From Propionibacterium acidifaciens DSM 21887 (lineage in GTDB: Bacteria; Actinomycetota; Actinomycetes; Propionibacteriales; Propionibacteriaceae), in contig NZ_AUFR01000019.1 of assembly GCF_000426605.1 (NCBI RefSeq), positions 1-52,784 of the forward strand: 52,784 nt of DNA. The letters are read 5' to 3'. The position numbers and the translations under genes were made by a program. Below the pieces are notes generated by a model, which made no database searches, was not told the origin of the DNA, and saw only the letters and a program-made list of their open reading frames with translations. Positions 1 to 10,722 of this stretch are shown here, piece by piece. Numbering within the stretch: the stretch's first letter is position 1; every line of letters begins with the position of its first letter.

Positions 1-844
1 GGATCGGGCGTTGTCCAAGACGACCGCGATCTCGCCGGCCTCGGTTTCGCGTTGGAGTCATTCCAGCGCGCCGATTGTCTGCTCGGTGTTCTGGTTCCCC
101 TCGATCGGGTACGGTTTGACTTTTTTGCTGGTCAGCGAGAGGGCGCCGAAGAAGGACTGGGACGTCCTCCGCCGGTCCACGGACCGGTCTGGTGCGCTGT
201 CCTCTGGGGGGCTGCATGCGGCGGGTCCAGGCCTCGTGCTCGGGGCGGGCCTCAGTCTTGCGGTGTGGGCCTTCCGGCCCTGGTCCGACAAGCTTTTGAC
301 TCGGGTCGTCGTCCAGGCCGCGCGTCTGGTGGTGGCCGGCTCGTCGTGGTGCTCGTCGAACGGGTCCGGGCGGCCCGGGGCTCGGCCCGCACAGGCGCGG
401 GAGCAGCCGGTGGGAGGGGCCCGACTGGTGTTCGACGTCGAACAGGATCTTCACGACGTCACCGCAGGGCCGGGACGTCTCGGAACTCGGCGCGGGCGCC
501 CGTCCGGGAGGGCGGCCGGGCCAGGACGGCCTTGGGTTCTTGCTCCCGGGTGCGGGCGGGTTCCGCCGCGTCCTGGTTCCCCGCATGGCCGGTCAGGACC
601 GGGCGCATCCTGGTGGCCCGCCACTCGGCCAGCCGTTCCTGCACCGTCCTCTCGGCCTGCTCGACCATTTCAGCGATGATGCCCGCATCGACGGGGAGGC
701 GTACAGGACCGCCTCTGCCTTCATCCGCACCAGCACATGATTGTCGGGCCGCTTCCTCCACCCGACCAGGACGGCTGTTTCCTCCGGGGCGACCCCGACC
801 CGCACGCCCCCACCGCATCCGAAACGGCACAGGAAATCCACGAA
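1..844 (-). pseudogene. IS630 transposase remnant (5' part, frameshifted)
   Basis: Pieces of the transposase are spread over different minus-strand frames: an N-terminal part about 593-841, a helix-turn-helix region about 459-700 (ERTVQERLAEWRATR) and part of the catalytic domain about 58-180 (SFFGALSLTSKKVKPYP). The final codons at the window edge read EIAVVLDNAR, the second catalytic Asp region. A TGA interrupts the frame after IGALE near position 58. It cannot make a functional DDE transposase. Confidence 0.85.
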
Positions 845-871
845 AAATACGGTTTCGTTTCATAACGGCCA
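1..871 (-). mobile_element. Decayed IS630-family element, cut by the window edge
   Basis: This is the 5' part of an IS630-family insertion sequence lying on the minus strand. Its outer end (848-871) matches the left end of the intact copy at 2140, starting TGGC and containing ATGAAACGAAA, and is followed by a TA dinucleotide (872-873), the usual IS630 target. Transposase fragments can be read in several frames, for example APEETAVLVGWRKR, LTGHAGNQDAAE and TSQSFFGALSLTSKKVK, so the gene has suffered frameshifts and in-frame stops. Compared with the intact copy it is strongly enriched in G and C at substituted sites, as expected of an old copy drifting to host composition. The rest lies outside the window. 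Confidence 0.9.
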
Positions 872-917
872 TATAATCGGACTTTGAATAGTCCTCCCAA
901 TCTTCATGAAGACTGCC

Positions 918-1850
918 CTACGGCAATAGCTCGGCCATCGTGCGCAGCTGGTGCAAAATCCGTTCGGCTTGGTCGGGCGCGACCTTCTTGTCTAGCTGTT
1001 TGAGCTGCCGCTGCAGCTTCTCGATGACCGCCTCGGCGCCAGCAGACTCACTGTGCAGTCGCAGGAAATTCACCCAGGCACCCGTCTCGATGCCCAGGAT
1101 GGGTACCTGCATCGTTGACTCGATGAAAGAGTCCATCAGCGGACGACACCGGGGCAGGCGGCCGAAGTTACCTCCGCCGTCATTGACCGGGTGGACCGTC
1201 ACGCGATCAGCCTTCGACGGGTACGGTGTCGCATCGTCGGGATATTCGAGGTCAGCGCTGCCGTCAGTCTCTTTGATGTTCTGCCACCAGTAATCGCGCC
1301 ACTGCGCCGCGTATTTCGCCGACTCCACCCAAGGCTCCACGACCACTGGGGCGCCGCTCACGGCGCTATCGAGGTGCCACGGAACGCAACACACGAGATC
1401 CCAGTTCGTGCAGGCGTTGGGGGAGACTTGGTACCGCAGCGACGGCACCTTCTCCTTGGCAAGCATCCACCAGCCCTTGAGCTCGATGCCGATGGCAATC
1501 GCCTCGCCCACGGTGCCGTGGTTCACTAGCCATACGTCGGGGAACGCCTGCGAGGAGCGCTCGAACCGATAAGTCGACCACTCGGAGTCTGGGTCCCAGA
1601 TCTGGCGGAGGCTATTCAAGGTGCGCACAACCTCCAGCTCAATGCTTGAGCCGAGGAAGCTGTTGAGGCTGAACAGGTCGGTGGCATTCACCCCGCTGAT
1701 CGTGTTCTTGGACTCGAACTCACCGGGCAGAGCTTGGAGCGCGGCAGACACTCCCTTCTGCAGCTTCGTGTGCGGATCGTTGGGGTCTGGCATCGGCCGG
1801 ACCGGTCCGGAATCCACTTGAGCGTTCGTCGTCACCGCGTCATCCGACAT
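918..1850 (-). CDS. Type II restriction endonuclease, PD-(D/E)XK fold (candidate)
   Basis: The 310-residue protein is encoded directly after, and overlapping by 11 nt, a DNA methyltransferase gene, the classical arrangement of a type II restriction-modification pair. A PD-(D/E)XK-like active site is visible: FPDVWL followed about 17 residues later by IGIELKG, giving D...E-x-K. The ATG at 1850 was chosen because it opens inside the methylase tail and is preceded by GAGGAAGAG; an open frame continues upstream but is only methylase DNA in another frame. The frame is uninterrupted and GC is lower than in the neighbouring chromosome. The sequence specificity is unknown. Because the upstream methylase is broken, expression and activity are uncertain. 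Endonuclease identity rests on context plus one motif. Confidence 0.7.
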   Translation of the reverse strand: MSDDAVTTNAQVDSGPVRPMPDPNDPHTKLQKGVSAALQALPGEFESKNTISGVNATDLFSLNSFLGSSIELEVVRTLNSLRQIWDPDSEWSTYRFERSSQAFPDVWLVNHGTVGEAIAIGIELKGWWMLAKEKVPSLRYQVSPNACTNWDLVCCVPWHLDSAVSGAPVVVEPWVESAKYAAQWRDYWWQNIKETDGSADLEYPDDATPYPSKADRVTVHPVNDGGGNFGRLPRCRPLMDSFIESTMQVPILGIETGAWVNFLRLHSESAGAEAVIEKLQRQLKQLDKKVAPDQAERILHQLRTMAELLP

Positions 1851-2139
1851 TATTCTCTTCCTCGGGATTGGCCTCGAAAAGGTCCACGAGCTCATCGTTG
1901 GTCTCGGCTTCCTCGGCGGCAACGGCGAGCCGTTCCTGCGCGAGCTCAGCGAAGTAGGGGTCGTACTCTGCGAGGAACGCCTGACGCCGCAGTACCACCG
2001 CAGCAACCGAGCCGGTGCCCAGCCCGCCGAAGGGTTCCCACACGACATCGCCCTCCTTCGTGACCGCGTGCACGAGACGTTCCATGAGCTCCAGCGGCTT
2101 CTGGTTCAGGTGCGTGGTGCTGGCTTTCGTGGGCTTGTA

Positions 2140-2162
2140 TGGCTGACATGAAACGAAATCGT
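2140..2162 (+). repeat. IS630 left terminal inverted repeat
   Basis: It begins TGGCTGACATGAAACG and matches the reverse complement of 3257-3279 at 21 of 23 positions. The TA of the target is at 2138-2139. Confidence 0.9.
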
Positions 2163-2205
2163 ATTTTTCGTGGATTTTCTGTGCCGTTTCGGATATGATT
2201 GAGGC

Positions 2206-3273
2206 ATGCAGGTCGGGGTCACCCCGGAAGAAACCGCCGTCCTGATCAGGTGGAAGAAGCGTTCCGACAATTATGTGCTGGTTCGGATGAAAGCAGAAGC
2301 TGTCCTGTATGCCTCTGAAGGAGTCAGTATCAGCATCATTGCGAAAATGGTTGAGCGCACTGAGAGGACAGTGCTGGAATGGCTGGCCGAGTGGCGGGCC
2401 ACGCGGATGTGCTCGGTGCTGACAGGGCATGCCGGGAACCAGAACGCGGCGAAACTCACCCGCGCCCAGAAGGAAGAACTCAAGGCCATCTTGGCCCAGC
2501 CGTCCTCCCGGTCTGGTGTTCACGCCGAGTTCTGGGACGTCCCGGCGATGCGTGAGGTCGTGAAGATTCTGTTCGATGTCGAGTACCAGGCGGACTCCTC
2601 GTATCAGCTGCTCCTGCGCCTGTGCGGGCTGAGTTTCAAGCTGCCCGACTCGTTCGACGAGCACCGCAACGAGAAAGCCATCACCCGGCGCATGGCCGAG
2701 GTGAAGGCCCAAGTCAAGAGCTTGTTGGACCAAGGGTGGGAGGTCTACACGGCGGACGAGGTCCGCTTGGAGTACGAGGCCGCGACCCGCCGGATGCAGC
2801 TCCCAAAGGGGCAGCGGACCAAGCTGTCCGTGGACCGGAAGAAGACGTCCCAGTCGTTCTTCGGTGCGCTCTCCCTGACCAGCAAGAAGGTCAAGTTGTA
2901 CCCGATCGAGGGGAACCAGAACACCTGGCAGACGATCCTCGCGCTGGACCGGCTTCAACGAGAAACCGAGACCGGCAAGATCGCGGTCGTCCTGGACAAC
3001 GCCCGATTCCACCACGCGAAAGCATTGACCGATCTCTACGAGCCGGGTCAGCTGTTGGAGCGCATCATGCCGATTCATCTGCCGCCGTACGCGCCCGACC
3101 ACAATCCGGTGGAGCATGTCTGGAACGCGGCCAAGAGCAACATCGCGAACATTCAGCGCGAGACCCCCGAAGAGACCTTCGGCGCGTTCGCCTCATACGT
3201 CACCGGACGCGCCTTCGACTACGACTTCGAACACCTCCCACTCCGCGAAACCAGAAACGATTTTGTTTCATGA
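2206..3273 (+). CDS. IS630-family transposase
   Basis: The 355-residue DDE transposase catalyses cut-and-paste movement into TA sites. Residues about 30-65 look like a helix-turn-helix (SISIIAKMVERTERTVLEWL). The catalytic triad is readable: Asp in VYTADEVRLEYE, Asp in VVLDNARFHH, and Glu in YAPDHNPVEHVWNAAK. The region between holds the family's KKTSQSFFGALSLTSKKVK. The ATG at 2206 is the first in-frame start and matches the N-terminal reading of the decayed copy; GAGG sits almost touching it, so initiation may be weak, as is common for transposases. The stop codon lies within the right terminal repeat. No frameshift is visible, so it could be active. Confidence 0.95.
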   Translation: MQVGVTPEETAVLIRWKKRSDNYVLVRMKAEAVLYASEGVSISIIAKMVERTERTVLEWLAEWRATRMCSVLTGHAGNQNAAKLTRAQKEELKAILAQPSSRSGVHAEFWDVPAMREVVKILFDVEYQADSSYQLLLRLCGLSFKLPDSFDEHRNEKAITRRMAEVKAQVKSLLDQGWEVYTADEVRLEYEAATRRMQLPKGQRTKLSVDRKKTSQSFFGALSLTSKKVKLYPIEGNQNTWQTILALDRLQRETETGKIAVVLDNARFHHAKALTDLYEPGQLLERIMPIHLPPYAPDHNPVEHVWNAAKSNIANIQRETPEETFGAFASYVTGRAFDYDFEHLPLRETRNDFVS

Positions 3274-3279
3274 CAGCCA
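3257..3279 (-). repeat. IS630 right terminal inverted repeat
   Basis: On the minus strand it begins TGGCTGTCATGAAACA. It pairs with the left end at 2140-2162, and the TA duplication follows at 3280-3281. Confidence 0.9.
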
Positions 3280-4140
3280 TAGACGCGCGGTGCAGACCGG
3301 CGCATCGAGCCCTTCATCCGCTCACTGTCATGCAGCGGGGGGGCGGCTCCACACATTCGTGAGGCCGTGGACGTGATGCCACTGGTGGCGCATCCGGTCC
3401 CATTGCTTCGAGACGACTGATGTCTTGCCGTCGAGCGAGAAGTATGGCCGACCGCTCTCCAGACCGTGTTGGTTGCAGTAGGCCGCCATGGCGGCCACGG
3501 CGAAGCCCGGTGGCCAGTACCAGAGCCAGTCGTTGGTCAGGTATTTCCGCGTCGCGGCGTTCTTCACGCCGCAGGCATCGTTCGCCAAGTACATTGGCAG
3601 ACCCGATCGGCGCCATTCATGACGGAGCCACTGCTGCGCATCGAGCATGCCCTCCTCGGTCTCAACCTCGAGGCGGCGTTGGTATAGCACGCAGACTTCG
3701 GTAACGACGGGGAACCTGCGGATCGTGTTGCTGTTCACGTTACCTGCAATGTGGCTCAGGCCCTTGTCCCAGACCACGGTCTGCACGTAGTTCCAGCCTT
3801 GGCGCTTGAGCTCGGGGTGGACCGTGGCCCAACCGACTTCGGTGCCCCAGAACCACAGGGCTGTGCCCGGAGCGGCAGCCTTCGTCCACTGCTCGATGTG
3901 TGGCGCATACCACTCGACGAGGCCCTCCTCGTCAGTGGTGTCACCATGGAACCCGCGGATGCCATAGGCGCCGTCGCTGATGATGCACGCAGGCGGCGGC
4001 CACGATGCGTAGGCATCAGCTACATCCCCTACGTGCAGATCGTAGGGCTTCATTTTCTCGGGCATGCTCCAACCTTCTCATAATCGGTCGTCCCGCAAGA
4101 CCGCGGCCGAACGACCCTCGAGCTTCAGTTTAGTACTCTG

Positions 4141-4169
4141 CTTATCCCATAATCCCATCTCATAATCAA
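4141..4169 (-). promoter_or_regulatory. Possible promoter of the restriction-modification operon
   Basis: On the minus strand TTGATT (4164-4169) and GATAAG (4141-4146) are separated by exactly 17 nt, upstream of the methylase ATG at 4065. The heptamer CATAATC (plus strand) occurs here twice and again near 4078, which could be coincidence in this AT-richer stretch or repeated operator sites. No transcription data support it. Confidence 0.4.
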
Positions 4170-4185
4170 GAGTCTCAACATGTAA

Positions 4186-4259
4186 GGTTATTCAAAACCT
4201 TTGTCGGACTCACGCCTGACTAGGGTATTTCCTTGACAACGAGTTAGTTTTGAATAACC
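4186..4259. repeat. 13-bp perfect inverted repeat, 48-bp spacer
   Basis: GGTTATTCAAAAC at 4186-4198 is the exact reverse complement of GTTTTGAATAACC at 4247-4259. The pair lies in the 229-bp gap between the methylase start (4065) and the end of the DUF3644-type gene (4295). It may be a terminator-like structure for the DUF3644 transcript, a protein-binding site, or the ends of a 74-bp miniature element. No coding sequence lies inside, and no clear target duplication flanks it. Confidence 0.75.
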
Positions 4260-4294
4260 CTCACGATGATCTTGGCGCAGTTGCGGGATTCTCG

Positions 4295-5296
4295 TTACTT
4301 TTTCTTGCGACGCCGCTTCAGATCAGCACTGTATTCGGCTCGCACTTTGTCGTAGTAGTTGTCATTGAGTTTGGCCATATGGTTCACAGCTTCACCGGAC
4401 CAGTTGTGGGACTGGCCCTTCTTGTGTTTCCAAGCCATGCGGGAATTCTGTCGCAGATTCTCCTTCCAACACAGGGCTTGGTAGTCGCGCGTTGTGAGAG
4501 TGCGACCGTTTCGCTTGGCGTTGACACGCTCCAGCAGTTCAGTCGTGTTGTAGGGGTGGCTCTGATTCGGGTCAGTCTTCTTGACCAAGACGTGCTCTCC
4601 CTCCTTGGTCACCGAGACCACGAGGTCGGCGCTGGAGACCGCCTTGGTTGTACGCAGATGGACGTCGTACACTGCTGCTACCCGCTGCATGTCGGCGCCG
4701 TCTGCTTCAGCGCGGTCGATCATCTTCCGTAGGTCGTCGATGAACTCATGAACCTCGGCGACTGCGGACGCTGACGGCATCGCCTTCATGAACTGGACGG
4801 GCTCCGATGGCGCCTTGGCGCCCAGCGGTAGTAGCTGCCAAGTGATCGAGTCCGCGATGTCCTTCTGGAACTGGTCCAGCATGAAGTCGCGGTAGTTCAG
4901 GATGCTGGTCTGCAGGAAGGGATAGACCATCTCGCCCAAGTCTGCGGCATAGAGGTGGGTTGTCCGGTTGCGGTATTCGATGAGCGCCCTCACGTTGACT
5001 GATAGGGCCTGTCCGTCGATGCCGGCGGGGAAGAGCTTGTGGTTGACCACCTGCTTTAGGGCATCCTCGATCGAGAGTGTTCTGTAGGGCTCGTTGCGCT
5101 GTTTCTTGTAGAAGATCCGCTTGCTCGCCCTTTTCAGCGCAGCCTTGAGTGCTAGCTCCCAGGCGTTGACAACCAGCAGCACAGTCACTTCATCACGGTA
5201 TTCCATGCGCGGCTTGTTATAAACCTCGATGGCGGCGAGCATCGCGGACAGAGAGTTGGCGACGAGACGACGTGAGGAGACGGATGGCTGCGGCAT
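4295..5296 (-). CDS. DUF3644-type protein, possible defence function
   Basis: The 333-residue protein resembles DUF3644-containing proteins in its N-terminal region: SAMLAAIEVYNKPRMEYRDE followed by NAWELALKAALKR (residues about 18-58). No signal peptide or membrane segment is seen. The C-terminus is very basic, ending DLKRRRKKK, and could bind nucleic acid. The start at 5296 has a good ribosome site (GAGGTG, 8 nt before the ATG) and a TAAGGT -10-like box at 5334-5339. The gene lies just upstream of the methylase on the same strand and shares the island's low GC. Biochemical function is unknown to me; a role in defence is inferred only from the neighbours. Confidence 0.65.
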   Translation of the reverse strand: MPQPSVSSRRLVANSLSAMLAAIEVYNKPRMEYRDEVTVLLVVNAWELALKAALKRASKRIFYKKQRNEPYRTLSIEDALKQVVNHKLFPAGIDGQALSVNVRALIEYRNRTTHLYAADLGEMVYPFLQTSILNYRDFMLDQFQKDIADSITWQLLPLGAKAPSEPVQFMKAMPSASAVAEVHEFIDDLRKMIDRAEADGADMQRVAAVYDVHLRTTKAVSSADLVVSVTKEGEHVLVKKTDPNQSHPYNTTELLERVNAKRNGRTLTTRDYQALCWKENLRQNSRMAWKHKKGQSHNWSGEAVNHMAKLNDNYYDKVRAEYSADLKRRRKKK

Positions 5297-5386
5297 TTTT
5301 TATTCACCTCGAAGACTAATACTGATGTCGCTGACCTTACAGTCCGTCACTGACACCAGCCAGGAGAATCAGGCCCCCGCAAGGGC

Positions 5387-5989
5387 TCACCAGCCTCGGG
5401 CGCGCCACTCGTCGAGGTGGGGGCGCTCGGCGCCCAGGGTGGTGGGCGCGCCATGGCCGGGCAGGACGCGGACCTCGTCGCCGAAGCGGGCGAAGAGCTT
5501 CGTCGTGACGTCGCGGTGGAGGCTGTCGAAGTCGGCCGGCGAGGTGGTCCTGCCGACACCGCCGGGGAACAGCGAGTCGCCGGTGAGGAGGGTCGCGGCC
5601 GGCTCGGTCGGCGCGACGAGCGCGATCGAGCCGGGCGTGTGGCCGACGAGGCCGATGACCTCGAGCCGGTCGGCGCCGACGGCGACGGCGTCGCCGTCCC
5701 AGACCCCGGTCGGCTCGACACCGGTCCGGGACGCGATCGCGGCGACGTCCGGGGCCCCGGCGCGGAGCGCGGCGCCGGTGGCGGCGGCCATCCGGGCCAG
5801 GGCGCCGATGTGGTCCCGGTGGCGGTGGGTCGTGACGATCGTGTCGATGCGGCGCCCCCCGATCCACTCGAGGAGGCGGTCGGCCTCGTCCGCCGCATCG
5901 ACCAGCACATGGTGGCCGGTCGTGTCGGTCAGCAGATACGCGTTGTTCTCCAGGGGGCCCACGACGAGGGTCTCGATGCTGACGGTCAT
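5387..5989 (-). CDS. Metallo-beta-lactamase-fold hydrolase, glyoxalase II-like
   Basis: The 200-residue protein has the metal-binding HxHxDH signature in THRHRDHIGAL (about residue 54). The later ligands are also present: His in VGHTPGSIALV, Asp in LLTGDSLFPGGVG and His in LPGHGAPTTLG. This is the pattern of small cytosolic thioester hydrolases of the glyoxalase II type. The ATG at 5989 overlaps the stop of the upstream mycothiol-enzyme gene (ATGA), so the two are translationally coupled. That pairing suggests hydrolysis of a mycothiol thioester, but this is inference. A start 9 nt further upstream (5998) is possible. Confidence 0.85.
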   Translation of the reverse strand: MTVSIETLVVGPLENNAYLLTDTTGHHVLVDAADEADRLLEWIGGRRIDTIVTTHRHRDHIGALARMAAATGAALRAGAPDVAAIASRTGVEPTGVWDGDAVAVGADRLEVIGLVGHTPGSIALVAPTEPAATLLTGDSLFPGGVGRTTSPADFDSLHRDVTTKLFARFGDEVRVLPGHGAPTTLGAERPHLDEWRARGW

Positions 5990-6732
5990 GCTCGCCATCC
6001 TTCCGGTAGTCCGGGCAGTTCGTCCAGTGCGGGGTGGCCGGCGGGCAGCCGCCCGGTCAGCCAGCCGAGCAGCAGGGTGTCGCCGCCGCCGACCGGGGTG
6101 GGGCGGCCCCGCGCGCCGAGCCTCGCGTGGAAGCCCGAGGTCGATTCCACCTGGAGCGCCGGCAGGCTCTCGTCGTCGGTGAGCCAGTAGCAGGTCCACC
6201 CCAGCACCCAGCGGGCGATGTCGTCGTCGGCGTCGGTGATCGCGAAGCCGCAGTCGAGGTCGACGTGGTGCAGCAGCACCTCGCGCAGGCGGGCCAGCGG
6301 CAGCAGTTCGAGGCGCAGCAGGCGACCGCCGCCCAGGTCGACGAACTCCGCACCGGGGAAGGCGTCGATCTTGTCGAAGCTGCGGTGCAGCCGGCCCGCC
6401 GAGGTGTCCAGGTCGATCTGCAGATCGAGGGCCCGCCGCTCGGCGCCGCGCTCGATGTCGGTGAAGCGGTCGCGGTCCGACAGGTAGAGGGGCATGCCCA
6501 CCCCGTAGGGCGCCGACTCGGCCAGCCGGGAGAAGGCGTCGGCGCTGCGCGCCAGGTGCGTGGCGACATGGGCGCGCGTCCAGCCCGGCAGCGCGCTCGG
6601 CTCGTGCCAGGCGTCCTCCTCGATCATGATCGTGTCGCCGAGGAGCTGCTGGGTCGCCTCGAGCTTGCGCCGACGGACCAGGCGGATGTCGTCCGCCCCG
6701 AGCAGGGCCCGCTGGTCGTCCAGTGATGGCAT
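5986..6732 (-). CDS. Mycothiol-dependent maleylpyruvate isomerase-family enzyme
   Basis: The 248-residue protein belongs to the DinB/MDMPI-like family of thiol-dependent metalloenzymes. Visible features are [16 protein letters not shown] near residue 45 and [15 protein letters not shown] near residue 145. The latter gives the Glu-x3-His spacing that, with an earlier His, binds the divalent metal in characterised relatives. The product probably transfers or isomerises a substrate bound to mycothiol; the substrate is unknown. The ATG at 6732 follows a strong ribosome site (AGGAGGGGG). The gene is divergent from uvrA and overlaps the downstream hydrolase by 4 nt. Confidence 0.8.
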   Translation of the reverse strand: MPSLDDQRALLGADDIRLVRRRKLEATQQLLGDTIMIEEDAWHEPSALPGWTRAHVATHLARSADAFSRLAESAPYGVGMPLYLSDRDRFTDIERGAERRALDLQIDLDTSAGRLHRSFDKIDAFPGAEFVDLGGGRLLRLELLPLARLREVLLHHVDLDCGFAITDADDDIARWVLGWTCYWLTDDESLPALQVESTSGFHARLGARGRPTPVGGGDTLLLGWLTGRLPAGHPALDELPGLPEGWRA

Positions 6733-6929
6733 CGTCGCACCCCCTCCTGCTCCGTCCCGCGGCGGTCCCGCGCGCCGGTGCGGCGCGGGCGGCCGAACCC
6801 ATCGGCGTCTGGGGAAACCGTACCCTCCCGGCGGGAGCCCGGTGACACTGCGGCGGAGCCCTCGGCGGCTGGGCCGGACGCGGTCGTCCGCGCCCGCCCC
6901 GGCGGCGGGGAAAAGCCCGTGCCCGCCCC

Positions 6930-6942
6930 TACCATGGGGGCC

Positions 6943-6945
<3 letters not shown>
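6930..6945 (+). promoter_or_regulatory. uvrA -10 box and leaderless start
   Basis: TACCAT (6930-6935) is followed by 7 nt and then the GTG at 6943. This is the spacing expected when transcription starts at the first base of the start codon. No Shine-Dalgarno sequence is present. Confidence 0.55.
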
Positions 6946-9933
<2,988 letters not shown>

Positions 9934-10035
9934 GGCCGCCGCGGGCCGCCCCGGACGGCGGAATGATCGGGGCAGCGGGGCGCCCCTCACCGGCGGGCGG
10001 TGGCGCCGCGGCGTCGGGGTCCGGCGCGGACCGGC

Positions 10036-10572
10036 TCAGATGACCTCGTCGTTGTCGAGCCGGTAGACCCGGGCGATGCGACGGGTGCCGTCGGCGCGCA
10101 GCGACTGCTCGGCCGACTTGTGGACGAAGACGAAGCCGAGCTTCTGGATCGCCTTGTTCGCGCGTTCGTCGGTGTCGTCGGCGCGCATGACGACGCCGGA
10201 GCAGTCGTTCGCGCGGGCCTCGTGGATCATGAGACGCACCAGGCGCAGGTGCAGGCCGGTGCCCCAGACCCGCGGCGACAGATAGGTGGCGCCCAGTTCG
10301 ACGCACTCCCCGCGGCGGAAGTGGCTGGAGGTGCCGATGACCTCGCCGTCGAGGCTGACCGTCCATGTGATGCGCTCGGGGCCACCCTCCCGCTGGGCGA
10401 GTCTGGCGGCGAGGTCGTCGGGCCCGTCCGGCATGCCGCGGGGCGCCGAGCCCCAGACCTCGGGGAAGGCCAGCGCCTCCCACAGCGGCCCGGCGTCGCG
10501 GGCCGGGTCCCAGCGCTGCGCCGTGAGGTCGCCTGCGGTGAGCGTCGTCTCGGCGAATGGCCAACGAAGCAT
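10036..10572 (-). CDS. GNAT-family acetyltransferase
   Basis: The 178-residue protein resembles the RimJ/RimL-like branch of GCN5-related N-acetyltransferases. LSPRVWGTGLHLRLVRLMI (about residues 105-123) fits the acetyl-CoA pyrophosphate-binding motif (R-x-x-G-x-G), and ANKAIQKLGFVFVHK is the typical later Asn/Leu-Gly-Phe segment. The substrate cannot be predicted. AAGGG sits 7 nt before the ATG. The gene is convergent with uvrA across about 100 nt, and hairpins lie upstream at 10653-10715. Confidence 0.85.
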   Translation of the reverse strand: MLRWPFAETTLTAGDLTAQRWDPARDAGPLWEALAFPEVWGSAPRGMPDGPDDLAARLAQREGGPERITWTVSLDGEVIGTSSHFRRGECVELGATYLSPRVWGTGLHLRLVRLMIHEARANDCSGVVMRADDTDERANKAIQKLGFVFVHKSAEQSLRADGTRRIARVYRLDNDEVI

Positions 10573-10652
10573 GTCTCAACCCTTCGATGCGAGGACGCCC
10601 GGCGCCCGAGCGCCGGGGACGGCTTCTCCGGCCCACGCTAGCGTGCCCGCGC

Positions 10653-10676
10653 ACGGGGCCCCGACCGGGGCCCCGT
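10653..10676. terminator. Hairpin between GNAT gene and sugar importer
   Basis: A perfect 10-bp stem ACGGGGCCCC / GGGGCCCCGT (10653-10662 and 10667-10676) with a GACC loop. It lacks a T tract. It could help end transcription of the importer operon before the GNAT gene. Confidence 0.5.
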
Positions 10677-10691
10677 GAGGTTCAGGACGGC

Positions 10692-10715
10692 GTCCGGACG
10701 GGTGCCCGCCCGGAC
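10692..10715 (-). terminator. Terminator-like hairpin after the sugar importer operon
   Basis: GTCCGG...CCGGAC with an inner CGGG/CCCG part forms a stem of about 10 bp with one mismatch. It lies directly after the stop of the importer ATPase gene (10723). No T tract follows. Confidence 0.5.
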
Positions 10716-10722
10716 GGATGCT

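Larger units (their letters stand above)
2140..3279 (+). mobile_element. IS630-family insertion sequence, intact, TA target duplication
   Basis: The element is 1,140 bp. Its ends are imperfect inverted repeats of 23 bp (2140-2162 and 3257-3279, 21 of 23 matching). A TA dinucleotide lies directly outside each end (2138-2139 and 3280-3281), the signature target duplication of IS630/Tc1-mariner elements. It carries one transposase gene and lies antisense to the methylase gene it interrupts. Two further copies lie at the two window edges. The uninterrupted transposase and matching ends suggest recent insertion. Confidence 0.95.
1840..4065 (-). pseudogene. DNA (N4/N6) methyltransferase gene, split by IS630 and a G-run frameshift
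   Basis: This is the modification gene of the restriction pair. The N-terminal part (4065 down to about 3344) contains a motif IV variant IISDGAYGIRGFHGD, then WFWGTEVGWATVHP, DACGVKNAATRKYL and HHVHGLTNVW. The C-terminal part (2139 down to 1840) contains THLNQKPLELMERL and the SAM-binding motif VVWEPFGGLGTGS, so motif IV precedes motif I (permuted beta-type order). An IS630 element occupies 2140-3279. Before it, seven G at 3337-3343 put the frame out, giving a TGA at 3328. Removing the element with one TA copy and one G restores a continuous frame through NVWSRPPLHDSERMKG and RVYKPTKAS to the natural stop, 361 codons including the stop. The last 11 nt overlap the endonuclease start. Confidence 0.88.

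Noticed and set aside
901-912. 12-bp palindrome TCTTCATGAAGA after the endonuclease gene
   Set aside because: Short, no stem-loop space and no T tract; likely chance.
1840-3117. 425-codon minus-strand frame running through the IS into the methylase tail
   Set aside because: The first part is antisense to the transposase; only the last about 100 codons are methylase. A hybrid product is possible but unsupported.
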